From positions 58,667,766-58,731,765 of the forward strand of contig NC_072801.1 of the NCBI RefSeq assembly GCF_028583425.1: a stretch of 64,000 nucleotides of DNA. Direction: 5' to 3'. The DNA is from Eublepharis macularius. Its lineage: Eukaryota; Chordata; Lepidosauria; Squamata; Eublepharidae. This document shows, in pieces, positions 21,502 through 33,139 of this stretch. The translations under genes were made by a program, and so were the position numbers. The notes beneath the pieces are model-generated. The model was not told the DNA's origin. It searched no databases and was given only the letters and a program-made list of their open reading frames with translations. How positions within the stretch are numbered: position 1 is the first letter of the stretch; each line of letters starts with the position of its first letter.

Positions 21502-24500
21502 TCAGTCGTAATATTTCTCCACCTGCCGGACCTGGCAGTACATCAGCATGGAGAACACGATGCCCAAGACCTGGGGAGAGAATACCAGCCAGATGAGAGG
21601 AGGGGAGGATTGGGGGAGGGGGCGTTCCTCACCCAGGCCTTCTAGATCCCCAGCATCTTCCACCATTCTTAAATGCAGGGTTGTGTGGTAAGCCCCAGCC
21701 CGAAAAGAGCCAGATACCTACACCTGCATATTCTCCTCCCCATCTACTGCCAGGTTAGTGAATCGGGGTTATTGCAGCAGACTGGATATGCTCAGGTGGC
21801 CCCTCAGAGCAACTGATCTCTAGGGATGAGACCTCATGGTGATGCCAATATACCATGCGGCCTGGCATTCAGCCTGGGCACCAGACACTTTGGCAGTCCT
21901 TGGGTCTCTTAGCTAGGCCTGTGTATATGCCATGATTCTTTGAACACATCGTACAGTGCAGAAATCCATTCTGGGTAGAGAATGACAGAATCTTGAGAAT
22001 TGCCACGTCTATTTTCAAAAAAAAAAAGCAAGCTCCTAATCCTTCAGGCTGCAAAGAGGCTAGACGGCAGCGCAGGTGCCAAGCAGGATTTCCAATGATC
22101 AAGGGCAGGGTGCAAGTGCCCTCCATTCTAACTGCATAATCATATCTGCATACTGCCTTCCTGTCTTATAATTCATCCCAGAGATTTTTGTCTCTGATGA
22201 CCAGAAATGGAATGAATTATGCAAAGATACGCTGGCTGACGCACACTTTGCAGAGTTTGCACAAAACGGTTCCAAATGCAGAGGCAGCTTTTCTCAATGC
22301 ACACAGCCCAGCCTAGAGTTAGATTCTATTTCGGTCTCTTTGTCCAGGAAATTTGCATTCCCTGCTCCCACGTTAGTGGTGGGCAGTGGTTCCGTTGCAG
22401 TGGGGGGACTTGCTTGGGCCATTCAGCTGATGGGAGTTGCTCCTTCCCCTCTCACCTGAACCACAATGATACAGGCAGCAAAGATGCCCATTGCAGAGAT
22501 GTTCTCCCCCAGCCAGTGTTTCACTTTAACATAACAGGGCTGCAGAGAGAAGAAACAAAAAAGGGCGTCAGAAGAGGCATGTTTCATCCGCCTGAAGGGT
22601 CATCAAATTCAGGATCACCTGTTTTCAGGAGAGGACAGCCAGGTGCCGACAGCAAGCCCAGAAGCAGGGCAAGAAGGCAACACCCCTCCCCTACTGATCC
22701 TCCTCTGAGCACCTGATATGCATAAGTGTGCCTCTTCTGACCTTGGAGGTTTTATATTTACTTATATCTGACCTTTCTCCCCAATGGAGAGCCAAAGTGG
22801 TTTACATAGTTCTCCATTTTATCCTCAAAGACAACCCTGGGAGGTAGGTTAGGTCGAGAGTGTGTGACTGACCTAGCATGCTTTGACGGCGAAGTGGGGA
22901 TTCAAACCCAGGCCTCCCAGATCCTAATCAGACGCTCTAACCACTACACTATACTGGTCCCATTTGGCTATAATGGCTAATAGGTATTGATAACACTATC
23001 CTCCCTGCCTTTTGTCAAATCCTCCTCTGAAGCAATAAAAGCCAAAGGTCATGACTACATTCTGTGGCAGAAAGTTCCACAAGCTAATGATGCATTGTGG
23101 GAAGTGCTTCCTTTTATCTTCCTTGAATCTACTGTCTGTCAACTTCATTGGACAATTATTTTATTAACCTCTACCATGTCTCCTCATTGTCATCTTTTTT
23201 TTTTAACTGAAAAGAAGTATCAGACTGCTGCCTTTCATTGTAGGGAAGATCCCACCCCCTCCGCCCTATCTGAGCAAAATATCTTGGAGTACTGATAAGA
23301 GGTGGTTTGGCAGGAAGACCCTCATGCTCTCACCAGTGTAGTGGTTAGAGCACCGGACTAGGATCTTGGCTTGGTTTGAATTCCCACTTTGCCATGGAGG
23401 CTTGTTGGGTGACCTTGGACCGAATACAAACTCTCAGCCCCCACTTCCCACCACTCACTGTTTCCCTTCCATTCTTTTCACATCTGTGTTGCTTTATGGG
23501 CTGAAAAGACCCAAGATCTTCCCCACCTGTCCTCCCATTAATTGAACTATTCAGTGCAGTATTCCCCCCCCACACCCCGAGACTGAAATAGGGTGTTATT
23601 TTTTAGTGCTCCTTATTTGTTAAAGAGGACGGATGGAAATGCCTATTTTAGGTCCTGGTCATCTAATTTTGTGTCTTGTAGTCTTTACAGTTGTGGTGAG
23701 TTGTGAGGATGAAATGGGAAAAAGGGGGAATGGTTTAAGCAGCTTTAGGTTCCCACTGGGGAGAAAGACTGGGTATCAATGAGGTAAATAAATACAATCT
23801 ACATCCTGAGAGGTTCACTTGTCAGATAGCAGTCGTAGTGGGTAGATGGTTGGACTAGGACACAGGCTCAAACTTCTTGCTTGCCATGCAACTGACTGGA
23901 TCCCTCTCTCTCAGACTGGTCTACATCACAGGGTTGTTGGGAGGAGAACATGAAGGAGGGCAGAACCAACCATGAGCCCCCTGAACGAATGGCAGGATAA
24001 CGATGCCCTAAATAAATCTGATGATTCCCAACCTGCAAGCAGTTGCTACCAAGGGGGTTGGTGCAAACAGACCGTTACTCTGCCGCTATGTAGGGTCAGG
24101 TAAGGACCACAACTCTCATCATCAAGGTCTTCCTGGGTTCCAAGGAGCACCATTTGAAATATGTTTCTGATTCTCTAAATCAGGAGTTTTGCAAGCCAAC
24201 GCCTGCTCCCGCCATCTCACCTCCAGCCACAAATCCTGTCGCTGAGCACTCTCCGCTTGACAGTTAGTGGGCTGCAAGCAACACGACTCGGGCACCCACG
24301 TTCTGTTGTGCCTCTCGAACCAGTCTGTGTAGTTCTGCACCCCGCAACAACGAAACTAGGGAGCAAGGGAAGGAGAAGGCTGTATTACAGATACTGGGGT
24401 GGGAGCAAGAAAAACAGGAGAGGAAGCAGCCCTGACTGCTTTTTGGCTGCGGTGCTTTAGCTCTCAAGCGGGGGCTTGTTCAAAACACTCACCTCGGTCT

Positions 24501-26781
24501 GCACGAGATCCCACGCATTGGTGAGGCCCCGGTTGTCCTCCGTCCTGTACAGCTTAAGCCCTTCCTTCAGGTTGGCCTGAGCGTAGCTGTCAAACTGGAG
24601 CAACAACATGGGAGCAATTCAGAGCAGCCTTGCAGCATTAAACCCAGGGTCCCTCTAATCCAGCATATTGTTTCACCAAATGTCCCCGGAAATCTTACAA
24701 CCATGGCAGGGCAACGGAAGCTTCCTGCTCTTGTTCCCAGTTTCCCCTGCACCCCACAACTGGTATGCAGTGTTCACCTCTATAACGGAGTCTTGTTGCA
24801 TCTTGAAGACTGAGGGTTGGATCTTATGGCTCCGTTCCGCTAGTGGAGTAGCATTCCTCCAACACAAAAAGCCTTCCTCTGGCAGAAGAGGTGTGTTTCA
24901 CCAGCGGAAGTCTCCATCATTAATGGAATGGAGCCACAGGGTCCAACCTTAACAGTCTGATGGTAGCCTAAGTATTCACGGGCTGGGGCCTGCTTCTTCA
25001 GCTGCATGAAGTGAATTTTCTCAGTAAGAAGATATATAGATATGCAGATGGAGAAGAGGAAAAACTATCGTGACTAGTGGGGTTTAAGAGGCCATGAAAG
25101 GCAGAAGGGAGAGCATGTAACGTTTCTATGCAGAATTCGAAAGTATACAAGGTAAGCAATCAACCAGTAATGAAGGTATGTGTGATAGCAGAGTGGTGCA
25201 AGGAGATAAGAGGCCTCCAATACTGTGATCTCTGCTTACATCAACATATTCAATAAACGAGTTTTCCAGTTCTCATGGAAGCAATTAAAACCTGGGTGGA
25301 ATCAGTGTCCTGGCAGAGTTTTTTTCTAAAGGGTTGCAAGCCAGAGAAACGTTGGTTGAGGCCCCCCGTGATGCAGATGGGAATGGGGAGAGAGTTTTCC
25401 CACTCAGTTCCCAATCAGGTCATCTTTCAGTTTTAAAACTTCTTCATATGTCATCATTTCCCAAGCTCCACTCCTCCTTTGGAGGTCATCTTGGCAAGAG
25501 AATCTGAGCACAGAACTTATTTCCTTAATGTGGACAACCTACAACCATTCTGGATCTGGAAGCTATTGCACGGAAGGAAGAGGAGATTCTTACCTTGTCT
25601 CGGCAGGTGACAAATACCAGCAACCCAACCAGTTCTAGGAGGAAGAGAGTGGAGAGAACCAGGAAGAACTGAAAAGAGATGGATGGATCAGAAGCCCAGG
25701 CAGTGGGGCACAGGGTCATAAAGAAGGGCTGCCATGGTCACGTGTTGTATTTCTGAACCAAATGCTCCCCCCTTCTTACTCCTGCATATCTGCTCCACAG
25801 CCGATTGCCCTTGAAGGATCACACACATACAGGAATGAGGACAGAACCTAAAGTTTGACCATCCCACGATACAATTCTATGCAGTTTCTTCAGTCTAAGC
25901 CCTTGATTGCAATGGGCTTAGACTGGAGTAACCAGTGCATAGGATTGCACTGCCAGTAACCTGTGCCAAGTAGGACAATCTCCCCCCTACCCACCCCCCA
26001 CTGCACCACCAAGGCTCCTCTGCACCATTCTGTATAACCAAGAGCACAGTGGACCACTGGCAGGAGGTGCATGGCAGAAAGGTGCCTGCAATATAAAAGG
26101 CTATAAGTCACTTTAGAAAATAAGACAAGCCACAAGATAGCATGGAAGTAACAAAAAAATTGTTCTACGATACATGTCCCAGCCATTAATCCTATTGACT
26201 TACACTGTATAATCTACCTTGAGTCTCGGTGAGAAAGATGGACTATATATAACATAGAAATAAAACATACATAAGTAAAATTTCTGTCCCCAAAGGTTGC
26301 ATCCACACCCAAACCCTCTGCTTTATTCCACAAGTGGTCCCCATGTGTGAAACAGGTGCTTCTGTACTCCACACCAAGGGCTGTCCTTATTTCATCCTTT
26401 GTTAATGCTTAGAATCCCTATTTTATAATTATTGCTTTGCATTGTTCTGCAGCTAAACCTTGCTTCCGATTTTGCATACCTCTACTCCAAGCTTCCAGAC
26501 ACCCCTCCATCATGCTTAGATCCAGATCCAATTGACAGACACCCTCCCTCCAGGTTCCATGGATGGGGCCATTGGGTAGGCAGGAGGCTACCATGAAACC
26601 CTCCGTTGTGGCTGGATCCAATTCAGCTAAGAGCCTGACTTCTTGAGCAATATTTTGTACTGAGTTGTGTGTTGTTTCTATTAGCTCCTGATCCACATGA
26701 ACTTCAGGATAAAAGTATTAATAAATGCATGAGCAAAATAACCCCATTCATCCAACCACCATTCACCTAGCCTGTCAGAGT

Positions 26782-26823
<42 letters not shown>

Positions 26824-27792
26824 CAAACAGATTGTAAAGTCCAGGTGAGAGGCTCTTCCTACCGTCAGAAGCAGGCAGCGATGTTCCGTAACGGCCCCCA
26901 AGCATCCAAGGAAGCCCACAACCATAATGATGGCTCCGGTAGCCATGAAAAGCCCTGCAGCCGACAGCGACGGGAAGGAGAAGGATAAGGTGGCAAAGCG
27001 GCCCTGGGTGACAGCCAGCCAGACTCCCACGCCGAGCACCCCACAGCCACCCAGCTAGGGGGAGAACAGAAGACAAGGCAAGTGCTTCAGCCTTCAAAGC
27101 ACTCTTTTCTGGACAACCTTTTTGTGCCAATAACTCTTCCAGTCTGTCAGACCTGTGAAAAAACTGACCTCTCACTTCCCTCACAGCATCTGCACTGCTT
27201 GACAACATTCTGTTGCTGACCCCGCTCCCCCTCAGTGTAGTTACAATGTCCATGAATGTTCCATGGCATAACAGCACTTCAGCCAATAGAAGGAGGTCAT
27301 GGTGTCACAGGCAACATCCCATTTTCAGTCTCTTACACCAATCACTTCATTTTAATGCATGAATACACTCCTTATCTCCTTTAAGTTGCACAACAATCCC
27401 ATAAGGTAGGCTGTTGTATTCCATTTATGAAAAGAGAAATGCTTTGCATAAAAGATACAGCCATGCCTTAGGAGTTCTTTCGTCTTGTGAAAGTTGGTTG
27501 TAATTGTAGAGAGAGTGTTGATTGCCTGAGCATAAGACTGGATCATGCTACTTATCCTCCTTACTACAGTTCCCAACCCACATGGCTTTTGTCCCGTGAT
27601 TCCCATCACAACCTTTGTGAGTGATCACTGGGGACCCTTCCTACTCTGGTTGGATCCCCTCATAGAAATTTTGGGTTTTCTAGGTTTCATGTCATTCCAG
27701 GGAGACTGATAACCTCGACTCACCCAGAAGATAAGGTTGAAGACAAACATCTTCACTTTCACACATAGCAAACAGCCACGACTGACTCCCAT
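21502..27792 (-). CDS. TSPAN4: Tetraspanin of the TSPAN4/TSPAN9 group, probably TSPAN4
   Basis: Four-pass membrane organiser of tetraspanin-enriched domains; TSPAN4 is best known from migrasomes. Seven coding exons in gene order: 27724-27792, 26863-27054, 25594-25668, 24493-24594, 24221-24355, 22456-22539 and 21502-21570 (TGA). The protein is 241 aa (human TSPAN4 238), with all junctions phase 0. Seen: N-terminal GCLLCVKVKMFVFNLIFW (TM1), LGGCGVLGVGVWLA, TM2 ending in VVGFLGCLGAVTEHRC, TM3 in exon 3, and a large extracellular loop with the CCG signature (residues 149-151) and six cysteines (149, 150, 171, 172, 178, 193). The loop has N-glycosylation sequons NYT (154) and NRT (163). TM4 precedes the tail VEKYYD. 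Residues such as SFPSLSAA and NYTDWFE match TSPAN4 slightly better than TSPAN9. An acceptor at 27804-27807, 11 nt before the ATG, implies an upstream noncoding exon that I could not place. POLR2L, head to head, is also the human neighbour of TSPAN4, which supports the name. Confidence 0.9.
22748..22962 (-). mobile_element. tRNA-derived squamate SINE
   Basis: Minus-strand copy in a tetraspanin intron. It has the B box region GGGGATTCAAACCCAGGCC, the ATTTTATCCTCAAAGACAAC word and the head ending ACCACTACACTATACTGGTC. Confidence 0.85.
23333..23795 (+). mobile_element. tRNA-derived SINE split by an insertion
   Basis: The 5' half (23333-23455: GTAGTGGTTAGAGCACCGGA, TTTGCCATGGAGGCTTGTTG) and the 3' half (about 23695-23795: GTTCCCACTGGGGAGAAAGA, GAGGTAAATAAATACA) are separated by about 240 bp of unrelated sequence. 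Confidence 0.7.
23832..24020 (+). mobile_element. Diverged tRNA-derived SINE
   Basis: GTAGTGGGTAGATGGTTGGA head, CACAGGGTTGTTGGGAGGAG body and CCTAAATAAATCTGATGA tail. It lies directly after another SINE of the same group. Confidence 0.65.
24815..24952. mobile_element. Short palindromic MITE with GGTTGGA ends
   Basis: The left end AGGGTTGGATCTTATGGCTC matches the inverse of the right end GGAGCCACAGGGTCCAACCT. Inner parts AGAAGAGGTGTG and TCCGTTCC/GGAATGGA also pair. Confidence 0.75.
25868..25952. mobile_element. Palindromic CAATCCTATGCA-type MITE
   Basis: The arm TCTATGCAGTTTCTTCAGTC, TAAGCCCTTGATTGC is inverted as AATGGGCTTAGACTGGAGTA followed by GCATAGGATTGCACTG. The CACTG/CAGTG end suggests the hAT superfamily (inference). 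Confidence 0.75.
26190..26278 (+). mobile_element. 3' end of an L2/CR1-like LINE
   Basis: TTACACTGTATAATCTACCT, TGAGTCTCGGTGAGAAAG and TGGACTATATATAAC match the 3' end of the longer copy ending near 62066. Confidence 0.65.
26788..26819 (+). repeat. (TC)n microsatellite
   Basis: About 16 uninterrupted CT/TC dinucleotides. On the tetraspanin strand it reads (GA)n and lies about 45 nt downstream of the exon 2 donor. Confidence 0.95.
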
Positions 27793-28127
27793 CTTGGATG
27801 AATCTAGAAAAACGGGGGAGAATTATACAGTGATTCTGGAGCTTTTCACACATTACATAAGGCAAACCTTGGCCTACTCCTTGATGGTGGGACAGCAAGT
27901 CCTGTCCTTCTAAGGTCTAAAGTCTAGTTTCTCTTCAGATTGCATAAATCTTTTGCCTTTCACACTTTACATTTTCAAGGGCATGCTTAAAACATCAAAA
28001 GTCTGGTTCGCACATGCGGCAGAATAAATCACAACGAAGTGGCAAAGCTCTGCGGTAGTACAATGTACTGTAGCAGCTTCAGACTGCAGACTGTGCATTA
28101 AAAAAGAAATCGGTCCACAGGAGTTAG

Positions 28128-28480
28128 CTGTGTTAGTCTGTAGCAGCAAAATAGTAAAAAGTCCAGTAGCATCTTTAAGACTAACCAATTTTATTGAAGC
28201 CAGCTGGGTGACCTTGGGCTAGTCACAGCTCTCTGGAGCTCTCTCAGCCCCACCCACCTCACAGGGTGTTTTGTTGTGGGGATAATAATGGCATACTTTG
28301 TAAATCGCTCTGAGTGGGCATTAAGTTGTCCTGAAGGGCGGTATATAAATCGAATGTTATTATTATGTTATTATTAACTACAGATGCATCTGACAAAGAG
28401 AGCTGTGGGTCTCGAAAGCTTATGCTACAAGAAAGTGGGTTAGTCTTAAAGGTGCTATTGGACTCTTTACTAAAAAAGAA
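28128..28480. mobile_element. Foldback element interrupted by a SINE
   Basis: The left arm (28128-28196: AAGTCCAGTAGCATCTTTAA, CTAACCAATTTTATTGAA) and the right arm (28377-28480: CTCGAAAGCTTATGCTACAA, AAGGTGCTATTGGACTCTTT) belong to one foldback copy. The SINE between them is listed separately. Confidence 0.75.
28197..28378 (+). mobile_element. tRNA-type squamate SINE (3' portion) nested in a foldback repeat
   Basis: GCTGGGTGACCTTGGGCTAG, CTCAGCCCCACCCACCTCAC, AATCGCTCTGAGTGGGCATT and GGCGGTATATAAATCGAATG, ending in a TTATTATTA tail. It lacks the tRNA head, so it is a 5'-truncated insertion. Confidence 0.8.
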
Positions 28481-28587
28481 ATAGCCACCAAAACAGAAAA
28501 CTACCACATCCAGGGGAAACATACACACACATTATATGGCTGGTGGACAGTGTCTTAGAAGAGACATCCTCTTCCTCAGATGTACGA

Positions 28588-28762
28588 CTGCCAACCTGCA
28601 AGTTGGACCTGGAGATCTCCTAGGATCAGCTCCCTTGGAGAAAATGCCTGCTTTGGAGAATGGGCTCTATAGTATTAAGTGATCTTCTCTTCCCAAACGC
28701 TGCTCTCCCCACGCCCCACCCCCAAATCTCCAGGACTTTTCCAGCCCTAAGTTAGCAACCCT
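28588..28762 (+). mobile_element. TAGGGTTGCCAACC-type non-autonomous element
   Basis: Starts CTGCCAACCTGCAAGTTGG and continues CTGGAGATCTCCTAGGATCA, CTGCTTTGGAGAATGGGCTC. It ends near CCCTAAGTTAGCAACCCTGG. Confidence 0.7.
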
Positions 28763-31462
28763 GGCTTGCCCAGACGGCAATCCTTTTTAAACAAGACAAT
28801 GGCATATGACTACAAAGCCTCATGGAACTGTGCTTTGGCTTCACAACTGTCCCACTTAAACCAAATCTCACAGTGCCCGATGCACTATCTAAAAATAAGG
28901 AATGTATTTTCTTTTTCCATTGGAAGCATTTTTATAATTGATTTGCAAATTCCCACCAATGTAATCAACTAGAACTCATCCAATTAATGGAAAAAACGTC
29001 TTGAAAATATGTGAAATGACCTTTTTGGGGCTCAATCCAGAGAACAAACAGGGGCTGCCCCTAAATCTCCGGAGTGAAAGGGAATGTTTTATTAGGGGCT
29101 GCAAAATCCCTTTCCTCAGGACAGGGCCCCCTCAAACCAAAAACATGCCCGCTTGATGTTCTTTAGTGCCGCCCACCACAACATGAAAAAGGCAAACTCT
29201 GCTCTGTTCTGAGAGATCATGGAGCTACCCTTTTCCATTTCTCTGCCCATCCACCCCATTCAAATAGTGACCACTTTTTATTCATTGCCTCCCATCTATG
29301 TGAAAAGAAGGTCCTTCTCAAAAATAAGGGACAATTCAGGGCTTAAAGATGTATTCTGTAGCATGCTCCACGGCCAGATTTAATGTTTAAAAACAACCCT
29401 AATTTGAGGAGGGAAGTTGAAATCACCCCTCCTCTCAAGCTGCTTCTAGTCCCAGGAAGAAGAAAAAATGTAACTATATTTTAGCTCTTTTTTCCCCTCT
29501 GCCAGGGCAGCTGGCGGGTGGGGAGAATTTTATTTGTGAAAACAAGAGAGGGCGAAGAATTAAAAGTCCCTTCCCTTGAGATATGACCCCAGTTCTGAAA
29601 CCCATTCCTTGCAGATGCCTTTGAACATTAAAAAAAGTTGTATACCAGGGAACCCAATTTTGCTTCAAATCTTGAGAGATCATAAATGCAAACTCAGGCA
29701 AATTTTCTTAGCTTAGCATGGGGAGGGGGCACTGAGATAGAGTCTAGGCTGCTATTTCCGGTTTCAGGAGAGGGGATGCGATTCCCAGCAAGGTCTATAG
29801 GCCTATTCTTGGCTATACTCGCAATTCAGTTGCAAAAAAGCAAGTCATCTGAAGACCTCATAAGAACTACAATGACAGCTCAAATATTCAGACCACTTCT
29901 GTTGAATGAGAGTAAAGGGAAGGAGGGGCAATCCATCCCTGCCCTCCCAACATGTTGCCCATTTCATAAGGACAGGGTATCAGGGCAGGGCTGTGAGTTC
30001 AGGAGGTTGGAAGTAGCAAGGAGGATGGAGAAGGATGGAAGCCAAGGAATCCCCTTGGCAGGATCACACCACTGGAGAATCTCTTATTTTGATCCTGTCC
30101 AAAGAGATCAGAGTGGCATGCATAGTTCTTCCCCTCCTGGTTTGATCATCACAACAACCCTGTGAGGAAGGCTTTGCTGAGAGAAAACCACTGGCCCAAG
30201 GGGAAGTTTATGACTGAACCCAAGGGCCCACGTCACCTCACTCAAAGCCCAGTCCCTCTAGCCTGTACAATACACCGACTGGCTCCATAGAAGCCACTCG
30301 TACAGGTGAGATCACTCAGTCCTAGCATTCTCATTTAGAATTGGGGGCGGGCGGGGCAGGGGGGAGAACCCAGACTGTGAACCCAGTATCCTCTTGTGGT
30401 CTTTATGCCACTTCAGAAAGAACATGGACATATTTCTTTCATGACTCATAAGATGGGACGGGATGGGATGGGACGGTGGGCCATCACTCATCTGAACCAG
30501 GCCCAGAGATGCTGTTCTTGGGGGAACCTTGGTTTCCACCATATGTGGGGAGGGGACAGAGAACAGAGGATGTCTGTCCCCACACTTTTTGGAAAGCCCC
30601 TTCAACTGAGATCATATAAAAGGCAATTGCCAAGTTTTACAGAGACCCCTACATTCCACATACACACGCACACACACACAAATGTATTTCCAGCTTTTCC
30701 TTCCAGACCTCCCCCCATTCTTGACATCCTGCCACCCATTCCAGATTTGGGGGCAAAGGGGGCTCCAACCCACAGCTGCAAATCCTCCTGCAGAGATCCA
30801 TCCCAGATTTCACCCCACCCCACCCCCTAGATCCTAATTCTGGATTTAGAGGAATACAATTTTTTTTAGATTTCCAGATCTAAACTGTCCCGAAAGGGTC
30901 GCCTATCTTTGCTAGATGAAGCCATTAATCTGTTTCTTTTGTTTCACTTTTAACAAAGCGTGATCACCTCTGGAGTAAAGCAAGCGAAGGAAAACTTGGA
31001 GATCTGGCAGGTATCTGGCTGGGTGGGGGAACCCACATGGTCCTGAACCCCCCCCCACAGGACAATAAATCATCTCCCCCCCCCGCCTCCCCCTGCCCCA
31101 TGCTTATATGTCCCTGTTTCTTCTTCTGCCCAGAATCACAATCTTGGTTCCCTGCCCTCCCCCAAACACCGCTCGCTGCGCCTTTTACCTTGGCCTTGGG
31201 GCAGGAAGGTTTGGGGAAGGATTGTGGATGGATGTGGGGCTAGAAGCCCTCCCCACAGCCACCTAGAGCGCAGAAAGAGGATCCTTCTCTGCTGGGATGC
31301 AGGATGGGAGGGAGGGAAACTAAATTCCAGGCACGGGACAGGGGGAAGGAAATGGGTGGGGAGAAAGCAGGGCAGGAGGGGGGGCGTGTTTGAGGATCTG
31401 GGGAGGAGCCCAAGGGGCTCCAGAAGGGGAGCGGGTTTGGACGCCAGGGATCCAGGCAGAGG

Positions 31463-31679
31463 GGTTGCCAACCTCCAGGTGTGTGTGGGGGTCTGGAGCT
31501 CTCCCGGAATCCCAACCAATCTCCAGGCAGCAGCTATCTGCTCCCCTGGAGAAAATGGCTGCTTTGGAGGGTGGACTGTACGGCATTATATTGCTATGAG
31601 ATCTTTCTTCTCCTCTCCCTCTCCAGACTCCATCCCCAAAAGCTCCAGGAATTTCCCAACCCAGAGTTGGCAACCCTAG
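31463..31679 (+). mobile_element. TAGGGTTGCCAACC-type non-autonomous element
   Basis: GGGTTGCCAACCTCCAGGTG at the start and CAGAGTTGGCAACCCTAG at the end form clear inverted ends. The interior contains GGAGAAAATGGCTGCTTTGG. Confidence 0.8.
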
Positions 31680-32284
31680 TTGGCTGTGTTTTCAACACTT
31701 CGCCACAAAGTCGTCCCCCCACCCCGCAAGACAACGCAACATTACCAGATGAGCGTCAGCCCAGGTGCCTGGCGTCATTTTGGTTAGAAAAGATTGGCTC
31801 CGGTGTTCTCCACTCGAAGCAGCGTGCTGCGGAACTCGAAAGCTGGCAGCGTTCCCTCGAAACATTAGCACGCTTTGACGAATTCCTTGCAAACTAGCCA
31901 CGGCGCAAGGAGATCCGGTGGTATGCCCAGCATTTTTTTTAAAAGGGGAAAAAATATCAGCCTCTGTTAGATCTGGGCTGCTTGCGGGATGTGGAAGTGA
32001 ACATTTATTTCACTACTGGAATAAACTGCTGCAGTTTGAGGGGGGACGACGACACATCCATCCTTATAATCTTTACAACAGCCCTGTACGGTAGGTCAGA
32101 ATTACTGCTTTCCCCACATTGCAGGTAAACCAAAGTTGAAAAAAGAAGAAAAAAATCTTGTTTGTGGAAATACCAAGGACTGTATCCAAAAAAGTAAAAT
32201 AAAATAAAAATATATCATAGAATCTTTAATCAAATTTAAATATTAAAAACCATGTATTAAAAATATATCACAGGAAAGATATAG

Positions 32285-32375
32285 TTTCAGGTGGGTAGCC
32301 GTGTTGTGCAGTAGAAGAGCGAGATTCGAGTCCTGTTGCACCTTAGAGACCAAGGTGCAATGGGACTCGAATCTA
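32285..32375. mobile_element. Short foldback element of the GTAGCCATGTTGG type
   Basis: GTTTCAGGTGGGTAGCCGTG, then the arm GAGATTCGAGTCCTGTTGCA, CCTTAGAGACC and its inverse GGTGCAATGGGACTCGAATC. The loop is only a few bases. Confidence 0.75.
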
Positions 32376-32770
32376 TCCCTGTAAAAATGCCTGACATCCC
32401 CATGTGTACAAGTGTAATTATTAACAAAAATGTAGTAAGGGGAAGGTACTCGTATATATGTAACCAAAGCTAATGTAGTTTTATTGATATGTGATTTTTA
32501 ACATTTAAATTTGATCGAAGTTTTAATATTTCTTTCAACTTCTTTGGCTGTGTGGAAATCTCTGGTTGCCAACCTCCAGGTATTCATTGGGTATTCCTGT
32601 TTGTTGATTATTACATTGCACATGTCAGCACTTTGCACTTTATATAACAAGAAATATTTTTTAAAATATACAAAAATATTTATTAATGTACTATTGAAGA
32701 ATCTCAATAATTTTTCCCTTCGGAGGAGGGTCTTTCCCTTATTTGTTACTGGTTTCGCACCGAAGGAGTT

Positions 32771-32970
32771 TTAACCTCCAGGTGGTGGCTGGAGATCTCC
32801 TGGAATTATAACTGATATCCAGGCCTGAGAAATCAGTTCCCCTGGAGGAAATGGTGGCTTTGAAGGGCGGACTCTATGGCATTTACCCTGCTGGGGTCCC
32901 TCCCTTTCCCCAGGATCCATCCCCCAAAGCTCCAGGAACTTCCCGACCTGGAGCTGGCATCCCTAGCACT
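32771..32970 (+). mobile_element. TAGGGTTGCCAACC-type non-autonomous element
   Basis: AACCTCCAGGTGGTGGCTGG, TGGAATTATAACTGATATCC and the end CGACCTGGAGCTGGCATCCC. A second fragment (GGTTGCCAACCTCCAGGTAT) begins near 32565. Confidence 0.75.
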
Positions 32971-33139
32971 TTACTCACATTGCAGACAGCTAGGCTGAGA
33001 ATGAGAAAAAAAGGTTACTTTCAAGAGAGTCAATCCAAAAGAAAGAAAGAAACCAAGGGAAGAAGAAAAAAAAAACTTGGACGAAAACCCTGAGCCTGCC
33101 AGCCAAAAAAGGAGGATTAATGTTATTTTTAGTGCAGGG

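Larger units (their letters stand above)
27804..33139. other. 5' flank and first-intron region of the tetraspanin
   Basis: No coding exon found. The 5' acceptor at 27804-27807 shows that a noncoding exon of TSPAN4 must lie somewhere here or in the CpG island beyond. Contents are a nested foldback/SINE (28128-28480), copies of the GTTGCCAACC element (28588, 31463, 32771), a SINE fragment (about 30135-30285), a CA-rich stretch near 30661, G/C-homopolymer-rich sequence (30340-31450) and a modestly CpG-containing block (31740-31930). Confidence 0.6.

Noticed and set aside
26681-27286. 201-codon minus-strand open frame
   Set aside because: Runs over tetraspanin exon 2 in a different reading frame for part of its length and through a GA microsatellite (RERERE run). 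The real exon is 26863-27054.
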